Shown here: positions 20,303 to 30,294 of the stretch, one piece after another
Layout: each line of letters opens with the position of its first letter
How positions within the stretch are numbered: the stretch's first letter is position 1
Assembly: GCA_013285505.1 (NCBI GenBank)
Contig: CP053450.1
Coordinates: 1,224,796 to 1,288,795 of the forward strand
DNA length: 64,000 nucleotides
Origin: Planctomycetota bacterium
Lineage (GTDB): Bacteria > Planctomycetota > Phycisphaerae > Phycisphaerales > UBA1924
Direction of reading: 5' to 3'
Notes under the pieces: generated by a model
What the model was told of the DNA's origin: nothing
Databases searched by the model: none
The model's input: the letters and a program-made list of their open reading frames with translations, nothing else
Translations under genes and position numbers: made by a program

Positions 20303-20404
20303 TCGCTCGGGGCGCGGCCCCAAGTGCCTAGTGCCGTATGCCTAGTGCCACTCCGCCGCTGAGATGCACCCGTTGAACCTGATCCGGCTCATACCGGCGG
20401 AGGG
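20303..20404 (+). promoter_or_regulatory. TPP riboswitch (THI element) upstream of thiC
   Basis: The conserved aptamer blocks are in order: CTCGGGGCGC (20306 on), CCGCTGAGATG, ACCCGTTGAACCTGATC and CATACCGGCGGAGGGA. Thiamine pyrophosphate binding should close the last helix. The purine block GGAGGGA near 20398-20404 is also the ribosome site for the ATG at 20411, so control is probably at translation initiation. The variable third stem holds two copies of GCCTAGTGCC. The fit to the known THI consensus, in front of thiC, makes this assignment firm. Confidence 0.95.
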
Positions 20405-20410
20405 ATGGCG

Positions 20411-22390
<1,980 letters not shown>

Positions 22391-22812
22391 CCACGGATGG
22401 ATCGAACGGTCCGCCCTGTGTCGCAGCTCGTTCAGTTGTGCTCTGTTTACCCATGTTCCATGCGGCGGCGTTCTGCTCCCCGTCGCATCCGAGGTCTGCC
22501 TACGGAGCGAGGCTGGACTCACTCTTGTTCCTGTGCGACATCCTCGAACATGCAAGATTTCTGTGTCGCCTATCCGGCCCATGGGTCGGCAAGGCGAACA
22601 AAAATCGGGACATGTACGACGAGTGCGGACGACGGAAGGCGAAGTGGCGACCATGGCCGCGGGATGTCGGGCAGGAACTTGTCACTACAAGTTGATTGAG
22701 ATTGGGCACTGATTCGTCGTGTCGTGTTCTTTGCCGTGGAGTGAAGGTGCAGTAGAATACATTGAACTTTGTAGTGCAAGAGGTGTAGAGCGGTCCAAGT
22801 GAGCTAAATCCT
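22391..22812. other. Intergenic region entering a lower-GC island
   Basis: No supported gene in 422 bases. Composition changes here from the C-rich background to a more A/T- and G-containing sequence that continues to about 24600. A candidate promoter for the large membrane protein lies at 22731-22758. Confidence 0.55.
22731..22758 (+). promoter_or_regulatory. Candidate sigma-70-type promoter
   Basis: TTGCCG (22731-22736), a 16-base spacer and TAGAAT (22753-22758), placed 54 bases before the ATG of the large membrane protein. The -10 is good and the -35 fair. Confidence 0.45.
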
Positions 22813-24600
22813 ATGGCAACGCACGAGTCGCAGTCTGGTCACCAACAGGGCCAACCGTTCACCCGCAATGCTGATAGATTGGTCGCATTGGCACAAGATG
22901 CAGGATTCTTGGAACCGTCTGTGCGCGAGATGCTCCGGTGCTTGGCACTTGGAGATCCAGTGATTCTTGAAAATGGTACTGAATCTGGTAATTGCGTAGA
23001 TTCGCGGCTTTTGGAGTGGTTGCTGTTTTCAGCTGAGGCTCTTCGTGAAGTGCATCCCAATGGCATATGGATTCACGGAGGAGTGTTTCTCAAGTCGCTG
23101 ACGCTGAGTAGGGCCCGAGTTGACAGGCCGGTTGCGCTTCTTCACTGCGAGTTTCGTGAGTCTGTACATTGTCATTTTCTCGAAGTGCAACATCTTGCAT
23201 TCGAACAGTCAACATTCTGTAAAGGTCTGGCGGCATGTTACATGCGTGTCGAACACGGATTGTTCATGGATGGCATCGTGTCTCATGCAGGTGTGGCGCT
23301 GTGGGGCACAGTGATCGGCGGTCCTTTGAACCTAAACGGCGCGAAACTGTCCGAAGACGAGCACGGCGTCGCTTTGGAGGCCTCGGGAGTTACGGTCGGT
23401 GGCGACGTGTCCATGACTCGAGGTTTTGAGGCGACTGGAGAAGTGCGATTTGTCGCGGCAGAGTGTCGGCATAATGTAGGCTGTCTCGGAGCCACTATAA
23501 CGAATCCGTCAGGAAAGACACTCAACGGAAATGGTATCCGAGTTGGAAAGAGTGTGTTTCTGTCAGAGGGTTTTAGCGCTCACGGCAAAGTCGACTTGAT
23601 TTCGGCTCAAGTGGGTGGCAATCTGCTGATGCATGATGCGGTTATACGAGGTGCTGATGCTGATTCAGTTGTTCTTGACCTGAGTAATGCACAAATAGTG
23701 GGCTTCATTGGAATGGTTGAGCACTGGAATGGAGATTGCGCATGCTTGGTGCGAGGGCGGGTTGTTTTGCGCCACGCCAGGTGTGGCCAGTTCGATGATT
23801 CGCCCGAGGTGTGGCGGGGTTGGGGCCGCGATGGCTGCGATGAAAAACCGGCCGTGACAATAGATGTGGACGGATTCACTTATCAGGGCTTGGGTGTCCA
23901 CCCTCAGTCGCTCGACCTGGAGTTCCGAAAGGTGTGGCTCGCGCGAGGCTCGGGGGCGGATCGGCGGTCGTTTTCGCCACAGCCTTACAATCAGTTGGCG
24001 GGTGTGCTGCATGACGCAGGGCATGAACAGCGTGCGCGGCAGGTGAGGATCGCGCGAGACCGTGAGTTATTTGTTGAGATTGACCGGCCAGCGGCTGACA
24101 CGGTTTGGAGGAAAGTGTTGCTCGGCCTCCACTGGCTCTTGGTGTGCTGGCTTCTGGCGTACGGCTACAGCACACGGCGAACAGTCGCAGCTTTGCTCGG
24201 TATGTGGATTTTCGGTGCGGCAGTATTCTGGGGCGGCTGGGCGACGGGCTCATTCAAGCCCGCGCTACCGCACATCTACAACTCCTGGGTCGAGCAGATT
24301 GATCAGGTAACCGGCGAGCCCGTGATCGCGATGGATGATCCACTGCGGCGGCGAACGTACGTGCAGAGATATCGCGGATCGTACAAGGACCTGGCTTCGA
24401 GCCAGTTGACAGAGTACCCGGGCTTCATGTCCCTTATCTACTCCGCCGACACCTTGTTGCCGATCGTGAATCTGCACCAAGAGCCATATTGGGAGCCGAC
24501 GGGATGGACGCGCGTCTACCTATGGGTTCACATCGTCGGCGGCTGGTTGTTCACGACATTGGCGGTCGTCGGCTTTACCGGCATAGTACGTCGTGACTAG
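22813..24600 (+). CDS. Membrane protein with beta-solenoid-like N-terminus and C-terminal helices
   Basis: A 595-residue protein. Residues about 80-330 are made of repeated strand patterns (GGPLNLNGAKLSEDEHG, GVTVGGDVSMTRGFEA, GIRVGKSVFLSEGF, AQVGGNLLMHDAVI) that look like a right-handed beta-solenoid. The last ~170 residues carry two or more membrane helices (LLGLHWLLVCWLLAYGY, LLGMWIFGAAVFWGGW, VYLWVHIVGGWLFTTLAVVG) around a conserved-looking SLIYSADTLLPIVNLHQEPYW. Proteins of this layout are often named membrane-associated oxidoreductase, without biochemical support. Codon use is clearly unlike the neighbours: lower GC, many A/T third positions and G over C on the + strand, which suggests acquired DNA. 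Confidence 0.78.
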   Translation: MATHESQSGHQQGQPFTRNADRLVALAQDAGFLEPSVREMLRCLALGDPVILENGTESGNCVDSRLLEWLLFSAEALREVHPNGIWIHGGVFLKSLTLSRARVDRPVALLHCEFRESVHCHFLEVQHLAFEQSTFCKGLAACYMRVEHGLFMDGIVSHAGVALWGTVIGGPLNLNGAKLSEDEHGVALEASGVTVGGDVSMTRGFEATGEVRFVAAECRHNVGCLGATITNPSGKTLNGNGIRVGKSVFLSEGFSAHGKVDLISAQVGGNLLMHDAVIRGADADSVVLDLSNAQIVGFIGMVEHWNGDCACLVRGRVVLRHARCGQFDDSPEVWRGWGRDGCDEKPAVTIDVDGFTYQGLGVHPQSLDLEFRKVWLARGSGADRRSFSPQPYNQLAGVLHDAGHEQRARQVRIARDRELFVEIDRPAADTVWRKVLLGLHWLLVCWLLAYGYSTRRTVAALLGMWIFGAAVFWGGWATGSFKPALPHIYNSWVEQIDQVTGEPVIAMDDPLRRRTYVQRYRGSYKDLASSQLTEYPGFMSLIYSADTLLPIVNLHQEPYWEPTGWTRVYLWVHIVGGWLFTTLAVVGFTGIVRRD

Positions 24601-24997
24601 CACGGTTCGGGAACAGCGTTCTACCCACAATCTGTCTCCTACATCCACGCATGCGCGCAACTTCATCGACCTCCCCCTCAAAACCCACCCCCTCCCCTTG
24701 CCCCGCCACAACAATCCGGCAGCAACAGGAGGGACACCATGCTCGCCACACTCGAATCAGCACCACCCAAAGCACGGCCCGCCCCCGGGAGTGACCGGCC
24801 GGTTCACTCACCACACCGCCAAGCCGTAGCAGGATATGCGCGGGGTGCTCGCAGAATAGCGGGGCAGAGATGACCTCCGCCCCGCCACCACAAATCTGCC
24901 GATAGGGACACCGCGTCCGCGGCGCTCAGGCCCGCCACAGCCGGGCATCTCGTCCGACCGCTCCTCGGCCACGTCCCGTCAGCCGAAGGCCGCTCCT
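24601..24997. other. Intergenic region with a truncated gene copy
   Basis: About 400 bases between the large membrane protein and the receiver gene. The first part is the degenerate copy at 24638-24827 described separately; the remainder (24871-24997) shows nothing I can name. Confidence 0.6.
24638..24827 (+). pseudogene. Truncated copy of the HTH-like gene at 32396
   Basis: This stretch matches 32295-32480 closely over the leader (ACATCCACGCATGCGCGCAA onward), the ribosome site (AACAGGAGGGAC), the ATG at 24739 and the first codons (MLATLESAPPKARPAP). Beyond about 24785 the match decays, and the frame ends after about 43 codons, before the helical part of the full-length relative. It is read as a remnant of a duplicated or mobile gene family. 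The leader is conserved better than the coding part. Confidence 0.75.
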
Positions 24998-25387
24998 TCA
25001 GGCAACTTCTTCTGTGCAATGCGACTTGATCGCGTCCTGCAGCACAGCGAGAAGCTCGTCGGTCTCAAACGGCTTGTACAGCACAGCAAACGCGTGGTGA
25101 GACTCCGCAAGCGACTCCACCCGCACTGACCGCTCGCCGGTCAGGTAGATCACAGGGATGCCGACGAGATCGGTCATCTTCTCGATCCGATCCTGCACCG
25201 TAAAGCCATCCCCGGCCGGCATATTGACATCGAGAATCGCGACGCTCGGGCAGGACTTGCGAGCCTGATCGACAGCCTGATACCCGTCGCTCGCGCACAC
25301 AACCTCGTACCCCTCGCCACGCAGACGCACGGTCAAAGACGCAAGAAGGGCGGGGTTGTCATCGGCAAGCAAGATCTTGTGTGTCAT
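24998..25387 (-). CDS. Single-domain response regulator (receiver only)
   Basis: A 129-residue CheY-like receiver with no output domain. Acidic pocket Asp9/Asp10 (LLADDNP), phosphoacceptor Asp53 (AILDVNMPAGDG), Thr83 (IYLTGE) and Lys105 (LYKPFETDE) are all in place. It is the third gene of a kinase-receiver-receiver set, 30 bases after the previous receiver. With the hybrid output missing, it should act by protein contact or as a phosphate sink. Confidence 0.93.
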   Translation of the reverse strand: MTHKILLADDNPALLASLTVRLRGEGYEVVCASDGYQAVDQARKSCPSVAILDVNMPAGDGFTVQDRIEKMTDLVGIPVIYLTGERSVRVESLAESHHAFAVLYKPFETDELLAVLQDAIKSHCTEEVA

Positions 25388-25417
25388 CGGAAGAGCTCCA
25401 GTCTGTGTGTCGCCGCA

Positions 25418-25804
25418 TCAGTCCGCGGCACGAGTTACGCCCGAGGTCGCAGTCCGGATCGCATCCAGAACAGCTGCGGGGTCATACGGCTTCGTCAAAA
25501 AGTCACAGGCACCGGCGTTCAACGCCTGCTGCCTGACGGTGTCCTGCACATTGGCCGTCAGCATGATGACGGGGATATCCGCCGTCTCCGGAGCCGCCTT
25601 CAGGTGCTGAGTCACCTCCAGCCCATCCATCTCCGGCATCCGAAGATCAAGCAGGATGGCATCCGGCGGCTCCCGTTTCGCGGCAGCAATGCCGGCGGGG
25701 CCATCCTCAGCCAGCTCAACCGCGTACCCATGCGCAATCAGCCTCGCCTTCAGAGCTAGCTGAATCGTCCATTCATCGTCAATGATCAGCACGCGCTGTG
25801 CCAT
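25418..25804 (-). CDS. Single-domain response regulator (receiver only)
   Basis: A 128-residue receiver: MAQRVLIIDDEWTI gives Asp9/Asp10, ILLDLRMPEMDG the phosphoacceptor Asp53, IMLTANV Thr83 and FLTKPYDPA Lys105. No DNA-binding or enzymatic output. Its ATG lies 26 bases inside the 3' end of the kinase gene, so the two are coupled and the kinase is the obvious phosphodonor. It shares layout with the next receiver but differs at most surface positions, so the pair may answer to the kinase differently. Confidence 0.93.
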   Translation of the reverse strand: MAQRVLIIDDEWTIQLALKARLIAHGYAVELAEDGPAGIAAAKREPPDAILLDLRMPEMDGLEVTQHLKAAPETADIPVIMLTANVQDTVRQQALNAGACDFLTKPYDPAAVLDAIRTATSGVTRAAD

Positions 25805-27845
25805 GACAGTTCTCCTTCGCGATCACGCGGCACGTCTCCCGCATCGCGTCATCGAAGCGCTCAACGCGGTCCCACTGCCCCTCCAGCCCGATCGAGATCG
25901 GCCGGAGATCGTCCCGGCCGCTCGCGGACCGCTGCCGACACGCCGCGCGAAGCTTGCCGCCCCAACGCTCCGCCGAGTCGGTACACCCGAGCACATACCA
26001 CGCCTGCCCAAGCTCGTCCCGTGGCCCGGGCAGCACGAGGTCGGACGGATAGACGATCGACGCCAGAAACGCGCCGGCCTCGTCGGCTCGCGGCCCGCCG
26101 GTGGCGAGCGCTCGCAGCAGCGCAAAGCGAGTACCAGCAACCTCGCCGGACTGGATCGAATCAAAGTAGTGCGACAGAATCGCGGCCGGATCATTCGTCG
26201 GGAGCGTGAAGGAGAACGTCGCGCCCTCCCCCTTCACACTCTGCACCGAGAGCCTGCCGAGGTTCAGCCACGCAAGCTCCTGCGCGATCGACAACCCGAG
26301 CCCGAAGCCCTTGGCCTTGATGCTGCGAGCCGTCGAGGTCTGCTTGAACCGGCCGAAGAGCTGGTCGATGTCCTCCGCAGACAACCCCGGCCCATTGTCC
26401 GTGACCGAGATCGTCGCCTCCCCGGCCCCCGGTCCGGCCGTGGCCGAGAGCACGATCGCCCCCCCCTCCGGGGAGAACTTGATCGCGTTGGTCATCAGAT
26501 TGCTGATCACCCGCCGGACCTTCTCGCTGTCCGCGAACACGCACGGAAGCCCGTCGCCCAGCCGCTCCTCGATGGTGATCGACCGCGACGACGCCTTCGA
26601 GGCCAGCGCGGGGCGACCCTCGTCAACGATCTCCTGGATGGTGACAGAGCGCCGATCCACCCGCAGGATGCCCGCCCGGAGCTTGCTCGAATCGAGAAGA
26701 TCCTCCACCATGTGATTCAGATCAACGACCGCGCCGGACATGATCTGCAAATACGTCGCCTGATCGTCCGACACCGGCCCCGCGATGCCGTCGCTGATGA
26801 TCGACGCAAACTCCTTGATCACCGCGAGCGGCGTGCGGAACTCGTGCGAGACATCGTCCACGACCTGGTGCGCACGATCGGCCATCTTCGTCAGCTCGGT
26901 GTTCTGGCGGCGGATGATCCGCTGCGAGTCAAGGAGCGCCGCCTCGACCACCTTGCGATCCGTGATCTTCTGGATGAAGCCGTGCCACAGCGTGCTCCCG
27001 TCTGCCTCCCGCTGCGGGATCGCGTTGCCGAGCAGCCACTCCTCGCTCCCGTCATCAAACCGAACCCGGTACTCGTGCTTCCAGGGACGCAGTGTCCGCC
27101 GCGACTCCTCGATCGATGTCTCCACGCCCTCGCGGTCGTCCGGGTGCAGCACCGCGAGCACCGCCGACGCGTCATGCTCGACCTCCTCGGGGCTGACACG
27201 GTAGATCTCCCTGATCCGATCGCTCGCGTACGGGAACGAAGATGTCCCGTCCGGACAGGTGCGGAACTGGTAGATCACACCGGGAACCTGCGAGGCAATT
27301 TTCGTGATCTGCTCGAGCAGGCTGCGGTTCTCCTCCGACCGCCGCGTGATCCGATGGTTGTACCTGTGCATCTCCAGCTGCGCCGCGACGAGATCCGCGA
27401 GCGTCTGGAGGCTCTGCAGCTGCCCCGCCGAGATCTCGCGCGGACTGCTGTCGATCACGCAAAGACTGCCGACCGCCGGATCGTCAAGCGTCTTGAGCGG
27501 GATCCCCGCGTAGAAGCGGATCCCCGGATCCCCGGTCACCAACGCGTTGTCAGAAAACCGCGAGTCCTGTGTCGCATCGCTCACCACCAGCGGCGAGTCG
27601 CCGAGGATCGTGTGCGCACAAAAAGCCACATCACGCGGCGTCTCGCGGCAATCAAGCCCCTCGATCGCCGAAAACCACTGCCGATCCCGGTCAACCAGAC
27701 TGACCGCCGCGATCGGAGTCCCGCAGATCTGGCTCGCCAGATGAACCGCAGCCTGCTGCAACTCATCCGGAAGACCGCCGACGAGACCAATCTCATCGAC
27801 CGCAGCAAGACGTTCGGCTTCTCTCGGGTGCTCAGGTGCGCGCAT
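25779..27845 (-). CDS. GAF-PAS sensor histidine kinase
   Basis: A 688-residue cytoplasmic kinase without membrane helices. A GAF domain spans about residues 25-160 (VSLVDRDRQWFSAIEGLDCR), a PAS fold about 185-300, a HisKA domain with His334 in DVSHEFRTPLAVIKE, and an HATPase domain with Asn454 (NLMTNAIKFSPEGG), the G1 box DNGPG and the G2 box GFGLGLSIAQEL. About 130 residues follow the ATPase domain with no motif I recognise (from NDPAAILSHYFDSIQ), possibly a regulatory tail. The start ATG at 27845 precedes the GAF domain by about 25 residues. It forms an operon with two free receivers. Confidence 0.93.
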   Translation of the reverse strand: MRAPEHPREAERLAAVDEIGLVGGLPDELQQAAVHLASQICGTPIAAVSLVDRDRQWFSAIEGLDCRETPRDVAFCAHTILGDSPLVVSDATQDSRFSDNALVTGDPGIRFYAGIPLKTLDDPAVGSLCVIDSSPREISAGQLQSLQTLADLVAAQLEMHRYNHRITRRSEENRSLLEQITKIASQVPGVIYQFRTCPDGTSSFPYASDRIREIYRVSPEEVEHDASAVLAVLHPDDREGVETSIEESRRTLRPWKHEYRVRFDDGSEEWLLGNAIPQREADGSTLWHGFIQKITDRKVVEAALLDSQRIIRRQNTELTKMADRAHQVVDDVSHEFRTPLAVIKEFASIISDGIAGPVSDDQATYLQIMSGAVVDLNHMVEDLLDSSKLRAGILRVDRRSVTIQEIVDEGRPALASKASSRSITIEERLGDGLPCVFADSEKVRRVISNLMTNAIKFSPEGGAIVLSATAGPGAGEATISVTDNGPGLSAEDIDQLFGRFKQTSTARSIKAKGFGLGLSIAQELAWLNLGRLSVQSVKGEGATFSFTLPTNDPAAILSHYFDSIQSGEVAGTRFALLRALATGGPRADEAGAFLASIVYPSDLVLPGPRDELGQAWYVLGCTDSAERWGGKLRAACRQRSASGRDDLRPISIGLEGQWDRVERFDDAMRETCRVIAKENCHGTARADH

Positions 27846-28031
27846 GGGCAGGGACTCCAGTCGATGACGCTTATCGCCTCCGATGGACCCCCGCTTTATC
27901 GGGACTCTCGAATCGGCCCAGATTTCCACCTGTTTCCCGTCCGCACCATCCCCAGTCCCGCTCAAGTCCCGCCCCAGTCCCGCCACCGGCCGCGCCCCAA
28001 ACACCACCGCGCACCCGTTCGATTGCACCAG
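27846..28031. other. Upstream region of the kinase operon
   Basis: These 186 bases lie between two minus-strand genes and should hold the kinase promoter. No clear promoter, operator or terminator was found. Confidence 0.4.
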
Positions 28032-29354
28032 TCACAACCTCCGCCCATCCCCCGCAGCATCACCCAGCTTCTCCACCAACGCCGCATAAATCGCACGATT
28101 CACAGTCTGCCACGCAGCCATCCGCTCCGGTGTCACCACCGAGTCAGACGCTCGGTAGTACTCGGTGTCCGCCGGAAGTGTCCCGTCAAGCAGCCGTGCG
28201 ATATCGAGCTCAATCCCTCTGTATGTCTTAGATCCCGCACACGTGTGCTTCGCCCGCGGATCAAGATCGAGAAGCCGCGGCTCAATCTCCAATTCGATGT
28301 ACCGCGTCCCATCAACCCGCACGTAGATCACGCCCTGCTCCCGCCGGTCCTCATCACGGATCCACGACACAGGCCACGTCCAACTGAGCGTGTCGTGGTT
28401 CTCGCGATACCCGAGCACCCGCCATCGACCGTCGCGCACACAGATCATGCTCGTCTGATCGATGATCCCGCCGTCCTCAGGCCGCAGCCGGTCCACCTCC
28501 TCAAAGGTCGGCCAGCGGTCCCACCGCCTGCGCATGCCCATCACCACCGCGTCCGAAAACACCCGAAAGTGCTCCGCCGGACGCTCGATCAGCATCGCCG
28601 CACCAAACCCGCCCCCGGTCAACGGCAACGCCAGCCACGCCCCCGCACGAAGCTCACGATCAGTCCTGCGCCCCGCCGGCAGCCACTCCGGCAGCGAGCC
28701 GCCCTCCCGCGCCCGAACCGCCTCCGCCCGCCGCGCCCAGCGGTCGATGCTGTCGGGCTCCAACTCGTTGATCGTGATGTGCGTGTCCAGAAACGGAATC
28801 GTCCGGCCCTTCATCCGATGCACCAGCGACTTCTCAAACCGGCTCGCCGCGGTCACGACATCGACCTTGGGAAACCCCAACGCCTCCTCTCGCGTCGCCG
28901 GCTCGTTGGCCAGCAGCGTCATCGTCGGCTCGTCCGCCGTCGTCTCGACCGACCACATCTCCTCCGAATCCGCACCCTCACACCCAGACTCCTCATCCCG
29001 AGCACTCCCGAAAGATCCCCGCGACGGCGGCACAGGCCACTCCTCGCGGCAGAACCCCGGCAGGTCCCCGCACAGCGTCCACCGCGCCTTCCGAAACGGC
29101 CGCGTCGGCACCAGACCCACCCACGCCCGAGACCACGACCGCGCCGTGCCCACCCTCGCCGGGTCCGGCAGCCCCTCAGACACCTCCGGCTTCACATACC
29201 CAAACGCAAAGTCCACCTCGCGGGCAAGACCCGGAACCCTCGTCACCACAATCGGGCAATACCCAAGCCTGGGCAGCGGCACAGCCCACACCTGCCCCTC
29301 CCGGAGAACATCCTCCAAACCAACCCTCCGCCCTACCTTCGATCGCTTCGCCAT
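28032..29354 (-). CDS. Hypothetical protein with two Imm26-like halves
   Basis: A 440-residue soluble protein. Two stretches share the pattern of the Imm26 immunity family, an opening of the type REGQVWAVPLP followed by strands and an aromatic-rich segment: residues about 15-130 (DVLREGQVWAVPLPRLGYC) and about 235-345 (LRAGAWLALPLTGGGFGA). The last ~90 residues (VIYVRVDGTRYIELEIEPRL onward) may be a separate strand-rich unit. The Imm26 assignment is pattern-based and unproven. No toxin gene is adjacent. Two further unusual genes follow on the other strand, one with a SUKH-like end. Confidence 0.6.
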   Translation of the reverse strand: MAKRSKVGRRVGLEDVLREGQVWAVPLPRLGYCPIVVTRVPGLAREVDFAFGYVKPEVSEGLPDPARVGTARSWSRAWVGLVPTRPFRKARWTLCGDLPGFCREEWPVPPSRGSFGSARDEESGCEGADSEEMWSVETTADEPTMTLLANEPATREEALGFPKVDVVTAASRFEKSLVHRMKGRTIPFLDTHITINELEPDSIDRWARRAEAVRAREGGSLPEWLPAGRRTDRELRAGAWLALPLTGGGFGAAMLIERPAEHFRVFSDAVVMGMRRRWDRWPTFEEVDRLRPEDGGIIDQTSMICVRDGRWRVLGYRENHDTLSWTWPVSWIRDEDRREQGVIYVRVDGTRYIELEIEPRLLDLDPRAKHTCAGSKTYRGIELDIARLLDGTLPADTEYYRASDSVVTPERMAAWQTVNRAIYAALVEKLGDAAGDGRRL

Positions 29355-29448
29355 AACCCGCTCCCCAAAGAAGCGTACATTCTTCCATCGAACCCGTCCT
29401 CGCTCCGCCCGAGACCCCGCCCCCTCCCCCGTGCCCGCTGCTCCCCCT

Positions 29449-29515
29449 GTGCCACGGGTGGCTCGCCCACCCGTGCCCGCCCCCCTGTGCCACGGTTGGC
29501 TCGCCCACCCGTGCC
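29449..29515 (+). repeat. CACGGGTGG hairpin repeat, two units (left-side orientation)
   Basis: Two 29-base units separated by 9 bases, each GTGC-CACGGGTGG-CTCGC-CCACCCGTG-CC; the second has a T in the left arm. The arms form a 9-base hairpin. Four units lie at 31980-32129 in the same orientation and six at 48611-48810 as the reverse complement. Confidence 0.88.
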
Positions 29516-29533
29516 CGCCGCCCCCCCGTGCCC

Positions 29534-29608
29534 GGTGCCACGATGCACAAAGTGCGTCGTGCCGCGCTCTCTATCCGGTGCCACGATGCACAAACTGCGT
29601 CGTGCCGC
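29534..29608 (+). repeat. CACGATGCAC hairpin repeat, two units
   Basis: Units at 29534-29564 and 29578-29608, 44 bases apart, matching the copy at 11398-11431. The central loops are AAA and AAA/C variants between CACGATGCAC and GTGCGTCGTG. Confidence 0.82.
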
Positions 29609-29748
29609 ACACGCCCGGGGCCACAATACAACAATCGCTACATATCAAGCGTCCGAGGTGCCATCAGTCCCTGTGACCAACCGTCGGAGCTCCGCACAAG
29701 CACCCCTATCCTCTTCTCCCCCCACAGCCCACGATCACCACGACCAGA

Positions 29749-30264
29749 ATGATCCCCAACCCACCCAACTTCGCTCGACGCAACGTGCCCGACGACCAGC
29801 GCAATCAGGTCGCCCCCGCAATCCGAGAGCGGCTGACCCCCTCAACCCCCGCCCTCGACCTGCAACTGCGCCGGATCGTCAACCACTCCTACCCCGAAAC
29901 GCTCTGGCAGCTGGACTTCGAACTCCACGGACTCGTCGAGTTCGACAGCGAGGTGGACATCACCGCCTACTTCTACGCACCCGGCTACAAGGAGCTGCTC
30001 GCAGCACTCCCGCTGCAAAGCCCGCTCGTACTCACACTGCCACCGATTCTCACCGAAAGCACGGTCCGATCCTGGCAGATGGACCCCCGGTCGGACGAGT
30101 CACACTGGGTGTTCGACGTCGCGCAAACCGAACTCATCGGCTGGTTCGCCGAGCGATGGCACACGGCCGCAGCCGGACGCTTCAACCACCGCGCGACAGT
30201 CGCCGCGCACGACGCCGAATACCGCTTTGATCTCATCAGTTGGGAGTGGTCAGATAGCCTCTAG
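29749..30264 (+). CDS. Hypothetical protein
   Basis: A 171-residue soluble protein I do not recognise. The middle has strand-like segments (WQLDFELHGLVEFDSEVDIT, LVLTLPPILTESTVRSW) and the end is aromatic (YRFDLISWEWSDSL). It ends 30 bases before the SUKH-like gene, in the same direction, so the two may be cotranscribed. The context of Imm26-like and SUKH-like neighbours makes an immunity or toxin-binding role possible, but nothing in the sequence proves it. Confidence 0.6.
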   Translation: MIPNPPNFARRNVPDDQRNQVAPAIRERLTPSTPALDLQLRRIVNHSYPETLWQLDFELHGLVEFDSEVDITAYFYAPGYKELLAALPLQSPLVLTLPPILTESTVRSWQMDPRSDESHWVFDVAQTELIGWFAERWHTAAAGRFNHRATVAAHDAEYRFDLISWEWSDSL

Positions 30265-30294
30265 CCGAGCGCCCCCTGTCTATATACTTGCGCA

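Larger units (their letters stand above)
29355..29748. other. Intergenic region packed with dispersed repeats
   Basis: No gene in 394 bases. It contains two units of the CACGGGTGG hairpin repeat (29449-29477 and 29487-29515) and two units of the CACGATGCAC hairpin repeat (29534-29564, 29578-29608). Confidence 0.75.

Noticed and set aside
22397..22699. 100-codon + strand frame after thiC
   Set aside because: No ribosome site, no family pattern and composition unlike a coding region.
25782..30230. Open frame of 1,482 codons on the + strand
   Set aside because: Arginine/proline-rich shadow of the minus-strand kinase, receivers and hypothetical gene, made possible by high GC.
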